Origin: Casuarina equisetifolia
Taxonomy: Eukaryota > Streptophyta > Magnoliopsida > Fagales > Casuarinaceae
Assembly: GCA_028551475.1 (NCBI GenBank)
Contig: CM052362.1
Span: 10,787,354-10,851,353 of the forward strand
DNA: 64,000 bases
Reading direction: 5' to 3'
Shown here: positions 36,664 through 48,206 of the stretch, in pieces
Numbering within the stretch: the stretch's first letter is position 1
Layout of the letters: every line of letters starts with the position of its first letter
The notes under the pieces: model-generated
What the model saw: the letters and a program-made list of their open reading frames with translations, nothing else
The model's database searches: none
Told to the model about the DNA's origin: nothing
Made by a program: the position numbers and the translations under genes

Positions 36664-39000
36664 TCCTATTAGCTCAAGTTTTCCTAGTATTGTTCACTTT
36701 TTTATGATCATTATTTCTTAGATCTTGTAGTGTAAAGGGACATATTAGGGGATAAATATTTTTGTATTATTCTTCTGCTTTTGATTCTTTTATAATTTAC
36801 CAACCGGTGGAGCACAAGTGCATTCAACTAAACGTAAACGCTAATATAGTCCCCCATGACAAGAGGCCCAGAGAGTAAGATGCTGTACCATCGCAAATGA
36901 ACGGTAGAATGATCATTTTAAGCACCTAGTCCATCTATACATGTTAATTTTATTGAATTTTGCTTGTAACTAGAACATGCAGTTGAAAATATTTCCGCGA
37001 TTTTGCTTCTTAATCAATTGCAATTGGAGAGGAAAAAAAATAGAGGAAGATCTTCTATGCGGAAATCACGGGGAACATTCTGAGTTGGAAAAACACATAT
37101 CCGGTCTTTAGATTATGGTGTGCTTTCTTTTCCTCAAAAGAGAATCTAATCCCTTAATTTGATACATTCACAGAAAACTGCCGACTTAAGCACTTTTTGA
37201 TCCCACTATATCTCAAGAATCTTTCGCTACATAAAGTTAAAGACCAACATATAAATTAACTAATATGTGAAATGAGTAGGCAATTAGCGGCTAGCTTTTA
37301 GTGATTTTTCTAGTCGGAGTTTACAAAAAGGAAGGTGATGAAAAAAATAAAATTAGAGAAGTTTTTGCGTGGATTGAGATCTTGTTCTTCTATCTTTTGA
37401 TATCATAATAAAGAAGAGTTGCTTTTCGATATTGTGGACATAAGTATCTCAAATCATGTAACTTTATGTATTTTTGTTTGATTTCTTTTCATTGGGTGTT
37501 ATTTTTTAGATATGATATTGAGTAATTGGATGATTTTTAGTCTTCCCATGAAAAGAAAAATAAATCAGATAGATCGTGTGAAAAAGCTTCCCTAAAAAAG
37601 AGAAGGAATTGTAGGAAAGCGAGGCGGAAGCAGCATCTTTCTTTAACTTTGCCTTTCCCTACAGTGCGCCCGAAGATAAGGCACTTTCACGAGGAGGGAC
37701 CTACACCGTGGCAACGACTGCAGAGACACTTCTCGGGGGAAGGCAAAACACCAAAGCAAGTAGTCTCACACGGTTTTCCTTTTCTGGTGGGATTCCTTTC
37801 TCATTTGAAACAGTGCACCAAATAAGATTTTCAACTTCTTTAGCAGTGTTGCAGCGTTTACCCGGCCTCAACATACCTCAGGTACGAATTCTGTCCTTAT
37901 CACATTCCCCTCCCAAATCGGACCCACCCCAGATGTAGGCTTTAAGTCTGTAGCTTTGTTTGATATACGTCAAGAAAAATAGCTTGATGTCATGACCATA
38001 AAGAATCCCAACTACTCTTGGTTTCTTTTGATTGTCTCGTTGCATTGTTGACCTACATGGGGCTGTATATACACAAACAAAACATACAGATCATCGAGTA
38101 AATAATTAACAATTGAGGACTTGTGACCTCCAAACTAAAGGGCAATATGCAAATTCACTTGATGTCTATCTTCTCAATATATTGTCTCAACAAGGTTGAT
38201 GTAATAGGCCCGCTATCATCCAACCGAACTTTTTTAATTTTTAATTCCTAATTCCATCTTTTTTGATTGGAAGACTTAATAAGTTAATAAATTGAATGCA
38301 TGATGGGTCTATCTTTCATTGTCTCTCAATGAACATGTTCAAATTTTTGTGCAGTAGACATAAATAATTATACAAACACTGAGTTTTCTTATTCTTATAT
38401 ATTTATTGATGGATAATACTCTCGTCTATTTATATTGGTCACTTTTTACCGTAACTCTATTTGGTTACATTCATGTAAATATACAAAAGTATCAAATCGT
38501 TTCACGCTTGCGGACCATTCAAGAGGAAAGATGAATGACTAGTGACCTTTATGGCGCAGTAGTATTTCTCTGCCTCTTCAATTGTTTCGCTAGTTAAAAC
38601 TTGGCCTCCACTTTTGATTTTTATTTTAAATTCAGGACTTCCACCATCGTTTAATCACTAAATAATAAAATTAATACCACTTATATCACAAAATCGAAAA
38701 ATAGAAAGAAAAGAAACGCTGTGATGGCTAGACGTGACAAATCTACATGTGGTTGGTTCTTCGGTTTCGTTTTCACGATTATCTTTTATCAATTTCGTGA
38801 TATGAAATATATATTTTTCTAATCTTTTATCAATTCGTGTAGGCAACCTAACAAAAAGGGAGTTTGAATCAGGTTGTGGATTTTTCTGTTTTCTTTTTCT
38901 TTCTATTGTTATTTGTTTGTTGCGTGTTCTAAGTCAATTCGTTTACTAATTATTGTTTTATAGGCACGTAAAATGAATAAAAAGCATGTAATAATCAGGA
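36664..39000. other. 3' flank of VTL gene 3, paralogous to 48864-53600
   Basis: No supported gene is present. 36664-38300 aligns throughout with 48864-50470, and 38560-38830 with 50820-51320. A reading frame at 37708-37938 is not kept in the other two copies, so I do not call it a gene. The empty target site of the TRIM-like element at 50979-51280 lies near 38785-38805. Confidence 0.65.
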
Positions 39001-39009
39001 AGAGAGAGG

Positions 39010-39058
<49 letters not shown>
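39001..39058. repeat. (GA)n microsatellite
   Basis: A run of GA dinucleotides of roughly 50 bases. The paralogous position near 53660 has only a short GAGAGAGAG, so the run grew in this copy or shrank in the other. Confidence 0.95.
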
Positions 39059-39059
<1 letters not shown>

Positions 39060-39063
<4 letters not shown>

Positions 39064-39510
39064 CACACTAGATTTAGCAAGTGGTTTGACTCATTTGAGT
39101 CTATGTCTACCCCTCTTAATCAATTCAATTGAAAGACAACAACCTACTAATCCCAAAAAGAAACCATTCATCAACACCCAACACAAGGTCTTAATGGCCT
39201 ACAAATCATTCTTTACAACCTAAGGAAATTACAATCATTAATACTACACACCTAACAACTGGTCCATGTGAGCAATAGTCTAGGTGTCATACACCTAATA
39301 TAATAGGTTTTTCTTTTTACAGTAGAAAGTCAAGTTACATAAAAGGAATATCAATACAAATACACTTTGAATTCAAATTCTCTAAATACAAGCTAGATAC
39401 AAATAATTTACAAGTTTAGTTCACTATCTAGCTAGACATTCTATAAAAAATATGAATATCTCTTGAAGAAATGCTATTAAAAAAAGCTTGACGTCAAACA
39501 AACTTTACGA
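39060..39510. repeat. Block-duplicate segment, partner of 53690-54056 and 55506-55560
   Basis: Shared phrases include ACAACTGGTCCATGTGA, AATAGGTTTTTCTTTTT, ATCAATACAAATACACTTTG and TTTCACTGCATAAGCAATGA. The copy here is uninterrupted, whereas in the partner a LINE fragment sits between the last two. It holds no gene. Confidence 0.85.
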
Positions 39511-39600
39511 ATAAGATTTCACTGCATAAGCAATGACAAGAATGTAAATACTCAAAAAAAGATTCAAACTCAACGGAGCCATCATAGTATTTATTTTTTT

Positions 39601-39975
39601 AATTACTTACTCCAAAAAAGGAAGGATGGTTATTGGATTATTTACCGATCAGGGTCTGGTCTGATAGACCCTATATTTTTTCTTCGGTGGTAGGTAAAAA
39701 TGAATTCCATTATAGAGCCGTATGCAATGCGCAAAAGATGCCTGTACGGTTGTTCAATTCTATCTTGTTTTTCATATTATTATTCTTTATTTTATTTATT
39801 CTCTTTGATTTATCTTCGAGATAGAAAAACGATATATTATGTTATATAATCAGGGTAATGATCCATCAGCCCTCTAGTTCTTTTCATGAGGCACCAACGG
39901 GAGAATTTATCCTGGAAGCGGGAGAACTACTGAAGGTACGCGAAAAAATCACAAAAATTTATGCACGGCCAACCT
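39601..39975 (+). pseudogene. clpP: Plastid-derived clpP fragment (intron 2 end and exon 3 start)
   Basis: The exon part from 39855 reads [20 protein letters not shown] and then EAGELLK, matching the start of exon 3 of chloroplast clpP ([20 protein letters not shown]). Upstream, 39715-39755 has the GAGCCGTATGC...GTACGGTTGTTC hairpin of a group II intron domain V, as expected for the end of clpP intron 2. The reading frame ends after about 38 codons at a junction with an atpB fragment. This is nuclear-integrated plastid DNA, not a working gene. Confidence 0.9.
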
Positions 39976-40195
39976 GACTGGAACGCTTAGAGAAGCTCCG
40001 GTGTCAATTACTTCCGTTCCTCCCGTTAGACCATCTGCGGCACTCATAGCTACAGCTCTGACGCGATTATTTCCTAATAATTTCTGTACTTCACAAGTCA
40101 CATTAATTTGTTGACTGACGGTATCTCTCGACCCTTAACTACCAGAGCGTTGTAAATATTAGACATTTTGCTGGGGAAAAACTACATCTAGTATG
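39976..40195 (-). pseudogene. atpB: Plastid-derived atpB fragment
   Basis: On the minus strand this reads [20 protein letters not shown], then [19 protein letters not shown] and [13 protein letters not shown]. That is the N-terminal beta-barrel region (about residues 30-95) of chloroplast ATP synthase CF1 subunit beta. A small indel lies just before NIYNAL. It is fused to the clpP fragment in opposite orientation. In plastomes these genes lie far apart, so the joint arose during or after transfer. Confidence 0.92.
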
Positions 40196-41657
40196 CCAAA
40201 ACAAACAAACAAACAAACAAAACGACAATTCATATTGCTTTTTTTTCTCCTAATTTCTTTTTTATATTTTTTATTACAAACGCACCAAGTCCCTGCCCTG
40301 AACAATTCATATTGCCTCTTTTACAGAAATCCTGCCTTTTTATAAGGAAGAGATATAGAATCCTCGACTAACTTAATTTATTTAAGTAAATCTTATCTTA
40401 TTTAAGAAAATTCTAAACTAACTCAACTTGTAGTAAGAAATCTTAGATGGAACTGACTTAACTATTTGTATGCTAGATCCATGAGCTTAAACCCGTAGCA
40501 TATAGCATTCTCCTTTAAAGAAAGCTTGTCCTCAAGCTTTTCAAATTTAAAAACAAACCGAACAACAATAGATGACAACTTAATCTTCAATTTGAATTTA
40601 AACTTAGACTTGAACTTGAATTTGAATTTTAACTTGTTGCTTGGTCATGTCTGACGTTGAATCCTCGACCTTCTCCCATCAAGTTCGTATCTCGAGCAAC
40701 GAAAAAAGTTAGTAAAGAGATTTTAGCCTCTTTACTTTCCCTTTTGACATTCTAACTTAGTAGAAAGAAGTTGGCAATTGATCTCGCTCTTGTTTGTTCA
40801 TGCCTCCTACTGGTATCTTTCTCTTGTTTTCTCCTCTCCTATTGGAACCAAATCTACTTCATGCTCAATTGAAGGATCAGATTTCAGGTCTGCAACTCCT
40901 AACTTGCCTTTAGCTTTTTCCTCCTCTTCTGCTAGAGCCAAATCTTCTTTATGCTCAAGCGGAGGATCAATCGTTGGAGCCAGATCTAGGTTATGCTCAA
41001 TTGGAGGACTGAATTTCAAGGCTTCAGCTCCTGATGCACCCTTGCATGTGGCCATGCCAAAACTTTCATGCACTCCTAGACGTGCAATATTTTCTTGGCC
41101 AGAACCAGATTCCATTATATGACCAGAAGAAGAAATTAGTGCATTCATCATTGTCGACAAGGTATCCACCTTGGAAACCTAAGCAGCCATAATCTCCGTG
41201 AGGAATTGGAAGCAGGATTCCAATTTTGTAAGTCATGCCTCCATTTGAGGACTTAAACTGAAGGACCCAACTAAAACACAGAATTGTGTAATAGTAGATT
41301 GCTAGTGGAAGCTTATAAGGTCAAACTATTCTGTCGTCTTACCTAATGTGGGACTTGATATTTCAACACTCCAACAGGAACTCCAAAAACCATAAGGAAG
41401 GATAAAATAAACTAAAAAATGATAAAAATAAAACAAATAAAACAAATAACCAAATCAATAATCTAGACTACCCATTTTACAGAGAACTTTTCTTTTTATA
41501 AGGAGAAGATATAGAATTATAGACTAACTCAACTTATTCAAGTAAATCTTATCTAATCTAAAAAAATTCTAAACTAATTTAAGTTATACTAAGAAAATCC
41601 TAAATCAAACCGGCTTAACTATTTGTAGGTTAAACCCATGAGCCCAAACTTGTAACA
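40196..41657 (-). mobile_element. Short LTR element, minus strand, probably Gypsy-derived
   Basis: Two direct repeats of about 200-300 bp end at 40500 and 41657 (shared: TTTTTATAAGGA, TATAGAAT, AAATCTTATCT, TTAACTATTTGTA). On the minus strand each begins TGCTACGGG or TGTTACAAG. The minus-strand text before the repeat at 40500 is CTTGAGGACAAGCTTTCTTT, typical of the end of plant Gypsy pol. A reading frame between the repeats (41169-40807) is acidic and unassigned. The element is short and broken; the far LTR limits are uncertain. Confidence 0.62.
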
Positions 41658-41699
41658 TGTTCTTTGGTGACAACATCTTTGTGTGCCTAAGCCCATTAG

Positions 41700-42260
41700 T
41701 TATTTCCTTTTCCATTTCTTGAACCTCGGCTTCCTCAATAATGAAATTTAGAAGTTGAATGAATTACCTGAAATTGTTGTCTTTTCTTCTTAGCACATGT
41801 TCCTTTTCTGCCCTCTTACACTTGGATGAAGACCTACTTCTTTTTTTGTTACATTAATCTATTGTCCTAGTTTTACTCTAGCCTTAAAGGCATTTTGACC
41901 AACAGACTGTTCCCGTCTCTAGCATTGTTATTGTCCTAGTTATTGTTCTCACCATTGTGTTTCCCATCTCTACCATCAGAATTAGTCTTCGAAATAAGGT
42001 TAGAGCTCTCATTGTCAAATGCCACAACTTCTTTCCTCTTATTAGAATTTCTACTCTGTTTAGCCTTGACTTGTTCCTGATTCTATGCTTGTTGATGGGT
42101 GCCTGTTCGTGATCTATCTTGCCTTCTTCTACATGAACTGTAATCGTGGCGTTGAAGATGACAAAACGTGCAATGACTCTTATAAGATTCATATTAAATT
42201 TGTTGTCTTTGATCTTTATCTACACTTATTGCTAAATTGGTGTTCTGAAAGGTTGTTTAT
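41700..42260 (-). other. Possible retroelement relic (zinc-knuckle-like)
   Basis: Minus-strand reading near 42170-42110 gives CTFCHLQRHDYSSC, a CCHC-like pattern as in retroelement gag proteins. Nothing else in the stretch is recognisable. Confidence 0.3.
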
Positions 42261-43010
42261 CTTTTTTGTAACATGAGGGGTCGCATTTTTTTTTTTAATT
42301 CAACCCGTTTGCTTTTGTCGAACGGTGCATTGCGTGAGATTTAATAGTGCATGCCACATCATTTTTTTTTTCTTTTCTATTCAGAACACTCAAACGCACA
42401 CGGTGCGTTTTGCTTCTCGGCTCAGCACATGCCATGTTATCAATTAAAATTAAGAAACTCACAAGATGCATTTTGCCTAATTTGTTTCCAGATTTAATGC
42501 AAATCATATGGAAAAATATGCATCTTTTAATTTGTTTCAAATTGTTTATTTTTTCAACTTGTTTCCCACTTTTGCACAAATATGTATCAATAAATGATAT
42601 ATTGTATGTAATTAATAAGTCATAACCCATTTTGAAATTTTAATATCATTATACTTATTGTGATATGCAATTAGTAATTCACAAGCCAACTTAAATTTTG
42701 AACACCATAGTAATCGTTGGCACATATAAAACTTTAAAATCAATCTTTTATACTCAAAACCAGTCATTGAAAATTTTCATAAAAACTTTGGTTTTAAAAA
42801 TCTTCAGGGGATGTGGAAATGATGTATCTCAAAAAATAATCATTAGGATGATTATTTTATTATGATTGTTCCATAATTTTTTTTAGCATAAGATGGGTAT
42901 TAAGTAACATATGTATGTACATAATTTGTCAAATATAGTCAACATTAAAAATATATTGAACAATACTAATTGTACTGGTTCAAAAGGTCTCAGATAACGC
43001 TGAAGGAGAG
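42261..43010. other. A+T-rich intergenic DNA, nothing recognised
   Basis: Only T runs and short chance frames are seen. Confidence 0.4.
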
Positions 43011-43019
43011 AATATGAAG

Positions 43020-43165
43020 TATGGGGTGTAGTTTAGCACCTGGTAGAAGAGCCAATTTGTAAGCAACCAAGCCATTGTCCTCTATTGGCATGTCCGAATT
43101 CATCGACCTCCCCCTGTTAAGTTTCTTCCACAACGCGGAAAATCTACCTTCTTTGAAACATAGTA
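43020..43165 (-). pseudogene. Inverted VTL remnant d
   Basis: This shares ATGCCAATAGAGGACAA and CTTTGAAA with the inverted remnant at 31212-31525, in the same place relative to the upstream repeat block. That makes it the partner of remnant b in the duplicated block. The encoded similarity to VTL is itself very weak; the call rests on this paralogy. Confidence 0.55.
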
Positions 43166-43221
43166 GGTCGCGTGTGCTTGACTGGTTGCGGAGAGAATAA
43201 AAATCAAGGATACGATATAAC

Positions 43222-43510
43222 TGACCATGACAACTTAGGAGTGTGGGAAGCACATGCCTTGGGAATTTAAATTTTAAGAAGAAACCGGGGAGTGAGATCT
43301 GGTGCGCACTTGAAATGCGGGGGTCGTGATAGAATCTCATGCGTTTCCAAATTCAACGGCACCCACAGATGCAAAAAATTATACATTAACTTAGATGTAC
43401 GACAAGCACACGCCTCGGAAATTTTAAATTTTAATAAGAAATCTAGAAGTGAAATCTGGTGGCAATTATGAAAGACAGCTTTCTCAACGGAATCTAAATA
43501 GTCCCATTGT
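43222..43510 (+). repeat. VTL upstream repeat block, unit 4, two tandem copies
   Basis: Copy one (about 43237-43402) and copy two (about 43403-43510) share AGCACA.GCCT.GG, AAATTTTAA.AAGAAA and GTGA.ATCTGGTG. The doubling matches that at 31598-31905, so it predates the block duplication. Confidence 0.75.
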
Positions 43511-43859
43511 TTGTCTTGAAAAATACTCAATCAATCAAGAATATAGATGAAGGAATTTAAATTTAAAATATGTTCTTTGCAAGATCTTTTATAGAAGTCA
43601 TCTTTATAATTTCAATTACATGTTAGAGGGCAGTTCTTTTCCCTTATTCTTGGACTTGACCTTATAATTTTACATGGTAATCACATGATTGCAAATAAAA
43701 GAACAGCCAAATTTAGACAAACTTAAATATTAAAACCAAATAATTTTCTTCCTTAGTTTCTTTATCCTTTTTCTTCTTGGATGCTGCCTCCGAAGGGCAG
43801 CTGCAAAGTTTGAGTTAAAATTGTTTCCGCAATGAGGTTTGATTCTAAAGGACATTTGT

Positions 43860-43985
43860 ATCAGCAATTCCCAGCAATTCAGATTCCCAATCGTCGCCAC
43901 TTTCCATGTCATAATCATATGACTCCTTCGCGGATAAATAGCAAACCCCGAGACGTGTGTCATACACATTCCTCCGTATCTTGTT
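43860..43985 (+). promoter_or_regulatory. Promoter remnant of VTL pseudogene 4
   Basis: A TATA-like GGATAAATAG lies at 43932-43941 and the CATTCCTCCGTATCT start region at about 43968. The GTGTGAACGCATTGG block found at the other genes is missing here. Confidence 0.6.
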
Positions 43986-44023
43986 GATCATAGATCTTGG
44001 CTTTCACCGCTTTGCTTCCTTCC

Positions 44024-45231
44024 ATGGCTGCCAAGCAAGTGCATGATCTACCATCTGACATGGAACCGGAAGCTTTCGGCTTTGAGGGTCAAGTCCAAGA
44101 GAAAGAAAAGGTTTTCGGTTATGCCGAAAGAGCACAGTGGCTTAGAGCTGCCGTTCTGGGAGCCAATGATGGGTTGCTTCCCACAGCATCCCTAATGATG
44201 GAGGTTGGAGCCGTTAAAAAGGACGTTAAGACGATGAGTCTCACGGGGATCGCAGGCTTGATTGCTGGAGCTTGTAGCATGGCCTTGGTGAGCTTGTCTC
44301 TGTTTACTCGCAATACGACATTGAAATGGCTCAAATGAAGAGAGACGGTAGGACTGTAAACATGGGTGCCCAGGAACTACAAGCAGAGAGGGACAAACTA
44401 CCGAACCCATGGCAGGCTGCCGGAGCCTCAGCCCTTTCATTTGCCGTGGGGGCTTTAGTGCCAGTGCTCGGGGCTGCCTTCATCAAGGATTATGCTGTAA
44501 GGGTGGGGGTGGTCATAGTGGTCGTAAGCTTTGTCTTGTTAGGCTTCGGATGGGCAGGCGCAATGCTAGGGAAGGCACCTGTTACGTGCCTGTTAAATAG
44601 AACGTGTAATAGGTCCGACTACTGGAAAGTCGTCCCAAGTTCGCCTGTTTTTGGCTTTACGTGGATGACCTATGATCGCTATGCAAAATCAAAACAAGAA
44701 CTTTAGGAGAATATTTTCATTGAATCGCAAGAAACTTACAAAACTAGAAAGCAAATACAATATCTTCTCTACCTTCTTTAATTATCCTTGCCCCTATTTT
44801 TACCTGTACTCCTCTCCTCTTCTAAAGAAAAATTTTCCTATTGCATAATTAAATCTGAAAAACTAAGAAATTATTAAATACTGTAATTTATTCAAATTAC
44901 TTTTAAATAAAGAAATCCTAACCACCCTTGAATAATAGTCCTAAAATAGGGAAGCTAACTTTGGAAGATATCCTACTCTCATTGTATTCAAATTTAAATT
45001 CAAATTGTTGCCAAGATGCCATCAAATCCTTTTATTTTCCTGCTATTCACGTCTCTTCCTTACAATGCCATCTCCTCTGAGATATCCTCTTCTACTAGCT
45101 TGCTTGATTGTCTACATGGCTCCCACATTCCATATCAGCACCTATAGTGAAATCTCCATTAAGGGTGTTGGTTGGGGGATGGGTGTCCATGGGAATTACC
45201 TTTGGCTTAACCAAAGTCTACTGGTCTGTAA
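44024..45231 (+). pseudogene. VTL pseudogene 4, split by a solo LTR
   Basis: The ATG at 44024 starts MAAKQVHDLPSDMEPEAFGF, close to gene 2. A one-base loss (GCCTTGGTGAGC against GCCTTGGGTGAGC in gene 2) near 44287 shifts the frame at residue about 88. The other frame picks up MAQMKRDGRT and continues through helices 3 and 4 to GKAP. There a 558-bp solo LTR (44580-45137) interrupts the gene. The last part (45138-45231) resumes at the duplicated GCACC and ends at a stop equal to that of gene 2, with a short deletion before it. The helix-4 motif is FGWAG, as in gene 2. It is not expected to give a working transporter. Confidence 0.93.
44580..45137 (-). mobile_element. Solo LTR of the Gypsy family seen at 160-1915
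   Basis: On the minus strand this 558-bp block starts TGATATGGAATGTGGGAGCC and ends GGCACGTAACA. It is flanked by an exact 5-bp duplication GCACC (44575-44579 and 45138-45142). It matches the LTR at about 160-751 along its length. It has no internal region, so it is a solo LTR, inserted in VTL pseudogene 4. Confidence 0.93.
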
Positions 45232-47330
45232 TCGTATTAGCGAGCAGTGGTCTGGTCATCACTTTCTAATTTCCTTTATTTCTTTCCCTAGTTAGTCTGA
45301 TCTTTCACTACCTTCTGGTGTACAAAGAGACGTATGAAGGTAGAATCTTTGTGCTTGAATTTATTTATAGAACTTAGTTTTCTTCTGTGTTAGATGCTCA
45401 ACCAAATGACTTCATCATATTCTCAAGCTTACATTAGCCCAAAAAGAAGAGTTCTAAACATTAATGTTATGCCATTGAATCAACGTAGCATCACCATAAA
45501 TGATCACTAATGTAAGCAAACAAGGCATCTATTTTAAGAGGGAATTTTTTTTAAGTAACTTGTCTTTCAAAGTAATATAGAGAAATCTAAATTGATTACT
45601 ATTAGGAAGCCTATTATACAACTCAAAAGACAACTTGTAAACAATCATTAAATAACGTTTAAATGTAAAAATTATGCCTTTAATTTAAGAGTAGCTTTTG
45701 GGTTGAACCTTAAGCCTTTTGGTATAATATTAAAATCTATATTAATTCACTATTGTTAAGGAAATTTTATTTCAATAAATGAATTTTTTTTAAATTCATC
45801 CATTTATTTGATTTGCTTAATACATGTTCTATTCTCACTACAAAGTGATTTGATTTGGACATAAATAAAATATTTCCTTTTTATTATTCTTGATGTGATT
45901 TGTATATAATATATTGTATTATAAAGGAATATTTTAATAGAGTTAATGTTATTTGAATTTTACATTTATAGATATAAGCATTTAAATCTTATTAGAGTTA
46001 ATTATGGTGAAAAATAACATATGACTCATTATGACAAAAATTGTTGTCTTAACAAGTATTGGTGAAGACTCTACTTAGTGGGCATTGTTACACTAAGAAC
46101 AAATGAGTTTTAGCCTATTCCATTAGCACATGTTCCAATAAAAGTGACCATACTATACTCAAAATGTGAGGAAAACAAAAGGATTTGCTTAAAAGATTTA
46201 ACATAACACAAATTTCTCCATTCTTCTTCTTCCATACCAAACAAACTCTAGAAACCTTCAAGGCAAAAATTTCACAATCTAGTCATTAGATTGACAAGAA
46301 ATTTTGTGAGGAGCCTACTAGTTAATCTATAAAGGATTTACACCAATTGATTTCAAGAGCATCTCTTGACAATATAGCAAGCAATGCAACATATATTTTG
46401 AATCACATCACTCTAATTACATGGTAATTTCATTTCATATTCACTTATATTAATTACATTAATTCTATGCTATGATTTCCAATTGATAATCTCAACAAGT
46501 GCAAATTGATTTAGGGCTTTTTGTGAAACCATTCATTTGATTTTTGCTTGATATTATATTTGATATTTTAAGACACCCTAAGTGTCATACAATAAGAAAT
46601 TTTGGAGAGAGAAGTTTTTGGATTTTGGGTTGAATGGGGATTGAGAATTTCTTATAATTTGGCATATTTATAACCAACTTTGAGAAAGGGCTTTAGTGGA
46701 AAAACTAAAGCAAGGTAGAGTTGGTGCTAGCTTATGGGCCAAACACCCTCCTAAATCTTTGCATCTTATTTTCTTTTGTTTATTTTTCTATTGTTAATTG
46801 TGATTAGACATATAAAAATAAAATCAGAAAAGCCTTTTATTACCAAATTAAACCCCCTTCTTAGGTAATTAAGAACCTTTCAACTATAACTCTAGTTTAA
46901 CTTTGAACCCTTAAAATATATCTGATGTGTAAAAGGTATTTATTTTATTTCATTCAATTTTAAGCCTAAAGTATGCCCAGTGTATGAGAAATGTTAAGAA
47001 TGAAAGTCACATATATAAAATAAAAAATTCTTATGTAATGTTTGAATATTAAAATTATCCCTTTTAATGTAATAACTAACTTTTGGATTGAACTTCAAAT
47101 TTTTAATAATTGCTTTGCGACCATATTGTTGCAAAACCAAGTTGATTATTCGAGAATCATTCTTCGCTGAATTGTTAAACAAATGGAACTCGTTTGTGAA
47201 CAAATAAGTTGGAACTGGAAATGCTTCCCCTTAGCATCTTTAATATATAAATTAAAATTAAAATAATTGAACAATTAGTTGTTTATCATTTTCTTTGGTG
47301 GACATTTTTGTTGATCTAATTTTTCAATTG
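45232..47330. other. Intergenic DNA, paralogous to 33354-35110, with a 1.3-kb insert
   Basis: 45232-45630 and 46955-47300 align with 33354-33445 plus 34470-35110. The stretch about 45632-46950 has no counterpart and is probably an insertion. It is A+T-rich, has no reading frame, and I cannot name its family. Confidence 0.6.
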
Positions 47331-47338
47331 GATAGATT

Positions 47339-47505
47339 CTTCGGCTCATGAGATGGGGTCTTAACATCCTTTTTAACGGCTTGAGCTCCTGCCATAGTAG
47401 ATGCCCTGGAAAAAAATCCATCGCTGGCCCAGGAGGCCAGGCCTAAGCCATTGACTCTCCAGGCATATTCCACTTCACGGAAAGGTCTGACATCTTTGAT
47501 AACAG
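47339..47505 (-). pseudogene. Inverted VTL remnant e
   Basis: On the minus strand it reads VEYAWRVNGLGLASWASDGF, then FSRASTMAGAQAVKKDVK. This matches FDYAKRAQWLRAAVLGANDG and LLSTASLMMGVGAVKKDVK residue by residue with many changes. About 55 codons remain. It is the partner of remnant c and lies 0.7 kb upstream of VTL gene 5, divergent. Confidence 0.85.
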
Positions 47506-48027
47506 CTGTCGAGGATTGCGGAGGGCTCACACTGGAAACCGACATTTGCTGGTGGTAGTGAGAGACAGGTCAAAAAGCGTTGTCTTTGGGGGAATCTGAA
47601 GCGTTTACACACTCAACGGCAAACACTTTTGCATGCATGCACATTTATGTAGGCTACTTTTCTGTTAAAAAAAAAAAATTGTTTCGGGTTGTAAATATTG
47701 ATTCCTTTTCATCCTCTTGGATTAAACTGAAAGCCCAACAAAATTAACATCTTTTGTTTGCCGACCAACCAATCTACGTGGTATATGACAATTCGTGATG
47801 TCCTTACCCCACACTATAAGTCTTCTCCTTGTTCCTCTTCGAAGTACTAACATTGGTATATGGCAATGAACTGATTTAGAAAATAGAAAAAAAAAAAAGA
47901 AAGAACAGAAATACAGCACATGAATTTCTAAGCTTAACAGTCAAATTTAGAGACGTTCAAATAAAAAAAAGACCTGAAACTCATTTCATTGTTCATGGGA
48001 AATGTGAATACAGCATCAATCGAATTT

Positions 48028-48150
48028 CCGGTATGAACGGATTGGATTCCAAAGGCATAACATCTTGTCCCATCTGTCCGAGTCCTTCGTATATAAGTAG
48101 CATCTTCTTATATATGTGGACTACCACCCACACTCCTCCCTATCGAATCC
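48028..48150 (+). promoter_or_regulatory. Promoter of VTL gene 5
   Basis: CGGTATGAACGGATTGGATT begins near 48028, the TATA box TATATAAGTAG is at 48090-48100, and the CCACACTCCTCCCTATCG start region is near 48129. The block carries two changes from the version at genes 1 and 2. Confidence 0.68.
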
Positions 48151-48206
48151 CACTTTCTCATTTCCTCTGCATGCTTATTGTACCCTTATTGTGTCTTTAT
48201 TCTTCC

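Noticed and set aside
37708-37938. Small protein gene downstream of VTL gene 3
   Set aside because: The frame is not conserved in the two paralogous segments.
39601-40195. Functional clpP or atpB
   Set aside because: Only part of one exon and a short N-terminal piece are present, fused in opposite orientation in nuclear DNA.
40807-41169. 120-residue acidic reading frame as a host gene
   Set aside because: It lies between two LTR-like repeats, has no recognisable domain and fits a decayed retroelement gag or leader region.
48033-48206. 58-residue N-terminal extension of VTL gene 5
   Set aside because: It would overlap the TATA box and the conserved start region, has no counterpart in the paralogues, and the ATG at 48207 aligns with them.
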